A DNA stretch of 64,000 nucleotides from Paulownia fortunei. Its lineage: Eukaryota; Streptophyta; Magnoliopsida; Lamiales; Paulowniaceae. The stretch covers positions 23,677,210-23,741,209 of the forward strand of contig CM033110.1 of assembly GCA_019321725.1 (NCBI GenBank). Direction: 5' to 3'. This document shows positions 60,943-64,000 of the stretch, piece by piece. A program made the translations under genes and the position numbers. Under the pieces are notes generated by a model. It searched no databases, had not been told where the DNA came from, and was given only the letters and a program-made list of their open reading frames with translations. Within the stretch, counting starts at the first letter, position 1, and each line of letters begins with the position of its first letter.

Positions 60943-61097
60943 TATATATATATGTAAATACATATTAAAAGTTCATACTCACGCTTATTTTCACTACTCC
61001 AATTCTCTTCTCTCTCTCGACGAAGCTTTTTCTTCTCTTGCTAAACTTCTCTTTTTTTTGTTTAGTATTTTTCTGAAAGAGTTTTAAGTTTGCGAAG
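60943..61097 (+). promoter_or_regulatory. TATA box and leader of the SWEET gene
   Basis: TATATATATATG at 60,943-60,953 lies about 145 bp before the ATG. The leader contains a CT-rich tract near 61,008-61,020, common in plant 5' untranslated regions. Confidence 0.5.
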
Positions 61098-63509
61098 ATG
61101 CACGGATCACAAGCTATTGCTCGCTTTGTCATTGGCATTATTGGTTTGTACTTCATGCTTTTCTTACGTTTTCTCTGCGAATTTTTTGTGCCATGCAAGC
61201 TCTGTTCATGAATATTTGTTTATGTTTTGAATGTATGTGTTTGTGGCATGAGTTTAGCTTTAGTTTATTTGTTGGAGAACTGATTAAGCGAAAGATCGAT
61301 TTGACTTCTACTTTTTTGTAATTTTGATATGCCAGTGTTGAGTTTTTTTATTGATTTTCATGTGTTCTGTCTGTGTGTATGAGTGTATAGGCATGGCATG
61401 TTAGATTATGATTGTATGTATTTCTGCTGTTTTATTTATGCTAGAATTGATAATTCGTAAATAAAAGGTTGATTTGAGATTTTCGTTTTTCTGTACGAGA
61501 TGGTTGATTGCATATTTGTTCTAATGTAGAATCTGTGATTGGGGTATTATGCTTAACAATAGGACCAAAAATAACAAATTTTTTAGCAGGATTGTTAGCA
61601 ATTTTGTTATTATTTAATGCACATAACCTGGATTACTCTTTTTTTTTTAATAAAAAAAAATTCCTAATCTTTTTCCAGCACTGGGTAGTGCATCTATGTA
61701 GATAAAACTTGTATTTTTATAATAGTTTACATATTAAAGTTTCATGATCCAACTTGTATTTCTTTTTCTAATGATGTTTGTTATTAATATCTAAATCGTC
61801 AGTATACGAGAAAAAGGAAATAAAAGAAAATTTGTGAAACATGCCAGAGAAATATCGAAGAAATTTAATCCTGTTGTATTTCTTTGTCTGCTTTCAATTA
61901 TGCCTACCTTCATGGTTTCAATGCTTTCACATGACTTCGTTTTTTGGATTTTTTTGTAGGGAATATCATCTCAGCCTTGCTGTTTCTCTCTCCAGGGTAA
62001 TATTCTCTCTCTCTCTCTCGATTGTAATTAGTTTAGCCTTTCACCAAACATAGAATTCTAACACACAAACACACATACGCACACAAACAAAATAACTTTC
62101 ATGTTGTGGAATCCTGTAAGAGATACAAGAAATCTCTATCTAGTATCTATTATTATGTCATATGGAATTAACCAATAGAAGAGGCAGAAAAAGGAAAATA
62201 GCTCACTTTACTTCATTAATCTACACTCATGTCTTTTCTTGTCAGTTTTTATCTAGTAATGTTTAGGCATACAATACGTATAGGCCAGTTCATTATTACG
62301 TATGACTTGATAGTGCAACTGGATGACATTTTAATTTGTAGGCCAACTTTTCGGAGAATATGGAAGAGGAAAAGCACTGAGGAGTTCCACCCATATCCGT
62401 ACCTGGCCTGCGCGATGAACTGTATGTTCTGGGTCTTCTATGGTTTACCATTTGTTCATCCTGATAGCGTTCTGGTGGTTACGATCAATACCGTTGGGCT
62501 CATCTTGGAGTTAGTTTATCTCACCATATTCTTCTGCTACACTACCAAAAAGAACAGGGTAAGTGATCTAAAAGGGGCGGATTACAGATTGGTTATATTG
62601 CTGTATAAAAAATTAAGCATGATTTCCTTAAATCTGTAGCTTATGGGTTCATTATCAAAGAATTAATGTAAAGGAATGCTAATGTTATATATTACTTCCA
62701 ATGCAATCAAGGGTATTCATTAGTTGATTATAAGACATAATTTGACTCCCATCCCACCTCTGGTGTTTCATCAATACGTTAAACTATATATTTTTTGATA
62801 ACTGTATCAGGGGATCATAGTCCTTTTCCTTTTGGCTGAGGCTATGCTGCTTGCTGTTGTTGCGGCTATCACGCTCCTCTGTTTTCACACACATGCCACA
62901 AGGTCCATGTTCGTGGGGATTATCTGTGTTGTGTTCGGGATCATTATGTACGGCTCCCCTCTGTCCATCCTTGTAAGTACCATCTCTTTATTATATGTTT
63001 GATGCTTTGTTTTCCAGCATCAACATTAATTCATTCTGACGGCTTGATTGCAATTTCTGTCAATTAAACTCAACAGAGAAAAGTTATAAAGACAGAGAGT
63101 GCTGAATTCTTGCCATTCTGGCTCTGCCTTGCTGGTTTCTCAAATGGGGTTGTGTGGTTCATTTATGCTAATCTCAAGTCCTTTGACCCTTACATTGCAG
63201 TAAGTTCATTCTACAACATAAATACATATTACATGCTGTTAACACCTCATTTACATGAATCAGGATATTTTTTGGTTTCTTCAATTTTCTTCTTCTTTTT
63301 TTTTTTTGTTTGGTCTGAGAAATGTAAATTTATTTGTGGTATTATTGGTGTAGACTGGAAATGGAGTTGGAGGACTGTTGGGTTTTGTCCAGCTCTGTGT
63401 ATACAGGTATTACACCTGGAAAGCGAAGAGAAGAGGTCAAGTGGAAAATGATGTCAAGCCGGGTGAGGTGCAGCTCCAGAACGCCGCCACTAACAAGCCA
63501 CCAGTCTGA
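61098..63509 (+). CDS. SWEET sugar transporter
   Basis: Six exons join in frame (61,098-61,143, 61,960-61,996, 62,342-62,558, 62,811-62,972, 63,077-63,199, 63,354-63,509) to 246 residues. The second exon is only 37 nt, as in many SWEET genes. The protein shows two MtN3/saliva triple-helix bundles joined by a linker helix. The first has the conserved Pro in LFLSPGPTF and the NCMFWVFYGLPFVHPDS block; the second has GIIMYGSPLSIL, FLPFWLCLAGFSNGVVWFIYA and GNGVGGLLGFVQL. These carriers move sugars down their gradient across plasma or tonoplast membranes. Sequence resembles the SWEET4-7 group, whose members mostly carry hexoses, but the subgroup call is tentative. The cytosolic tail (KAKRRGQVEN onward) is short. 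The start at 61,098 gives MHGSQAIARFVIG, directly ahead of the first helix. Confidence 0.93.
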
Positions 63510-64000
63510 TTTTCTTTTGAGGAAATTCGCCTTATTTTGCTTGGATTTTCTATTTCGGAGAAACCGGATATAATTTTGCAGTTTTGCAGTTCCTAGACTA
63601 GGACTTTTTAGTTTTTTATGTTTTTAAAATTGCTAGTTACGTTGGATTTTTGAGACTATCTTTACAGTTCTTTTTGAGGCGATTTTTGTTTGTGGATAGA
63701 GGAAACTTTTAGATTCTTTGAAAACCTTCCTTCAATACTTTAATTTGCTTTTGTTTTATTGTGTCTGATGAGATTTCATAATATTTTGCAATGTGACTCA
63801 CAACTTTGATCTCTCACTTTAATGTATACATAATATGATTTTTTGCTATGTATAGCAATATATTTTATGTTTGGCATGAATTCTCTTTCTTTCGATTGAC
63901 TTTAGATTTTCTGTAAGAGCTCCTTGAAAATGCCTTCAATTTAATTGAATGGCATCAAAAATAGTTTGGTAACTAGGAGCATGAATTTGGTTTGGGAATA
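63510..64000 (+). other. 3' flank of the SWEET gene
   Basis: AT-rich sequence following the stop codon. It probably contains the 3' untranslated region; no other gene is seen up to the window edge. Confidence 0.5.

Overview
The window is nuclear DNA of a flowering plant, most likely a eudicot. The evidence is AT-rich intergenic sequence, multi-exon genes with GT-AG introns, many microsatellites and MITE-like repeats, and only plant gene families: UDP-glycosyltransferases with a PSPG box, an ATL RING-H2 protein, an HD-Zip class I factor, a SWEET sugar carrier and an MBD9-type chromatin protein. I cannot name the species from sequence alone.

Layout. 1-398 (-): 5' part of a cysteine-rich secreted SPARK-like protein, running off the left edge. 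3,542-4,993 (-) and 10,151-11,551 (+): two divergently oriented, intronless UGT90A-like glycosyltransferases. The second has lost key residues of the UDP-sugar pocket. Between them lie a long-TIR element (8,392-9,477) and a near-perfect 139-bp palindrome (9,480-9,618). 12,910-13,713 (-): ATL RING-H2 ubiquitin ligase. 16,325-20,000 (-): five-coding-exon ARM/TOG-like repeat protein with a roughly 1.95-kb intron in its 5' leader. 24,100-39,990 (+): an MBD9-like locus. Its coding exons (31,199-39,672) give a DDT/WHIM-bromodomain-PHD protein that lacks the N-terminal part of MBD9. A TATA box and a candidate first exon lie about 7 kb upstream. 41,540-45,840 (+): a broken segmental copy of that locus. 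49,275-51,996 (-): HD-Zip I transcription factor of the ATHB5/6/16 type. 61,098-63,509 (+): six-exon SWEET transporter. The remaining stretches are AT-rich intergenic DNA with repeats.

The most unusual structure is the MBD9-like locus. Reading the opposite strand shows that the leader region of the intact copy (25,090-25,765) carries an inverted, decayed copy of its own PHD exon and the next exon. At the matching place in the pseudogene (42,768-43,012) there is an inverted copy of the same downstream exon, directly facing the direct-orientation copy at 43,130-43,388. The pseudogene therefore has a foldback of roughly 240-bp arms with a loop of about 120 bp, homologous to a coding exon of the intact neighbour. 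That is the architecture expected of an endogenous hairpin-siRNA source acting on its parent gene. The sequence shows the geometry; whether it is transcribed or silences anything is inference.
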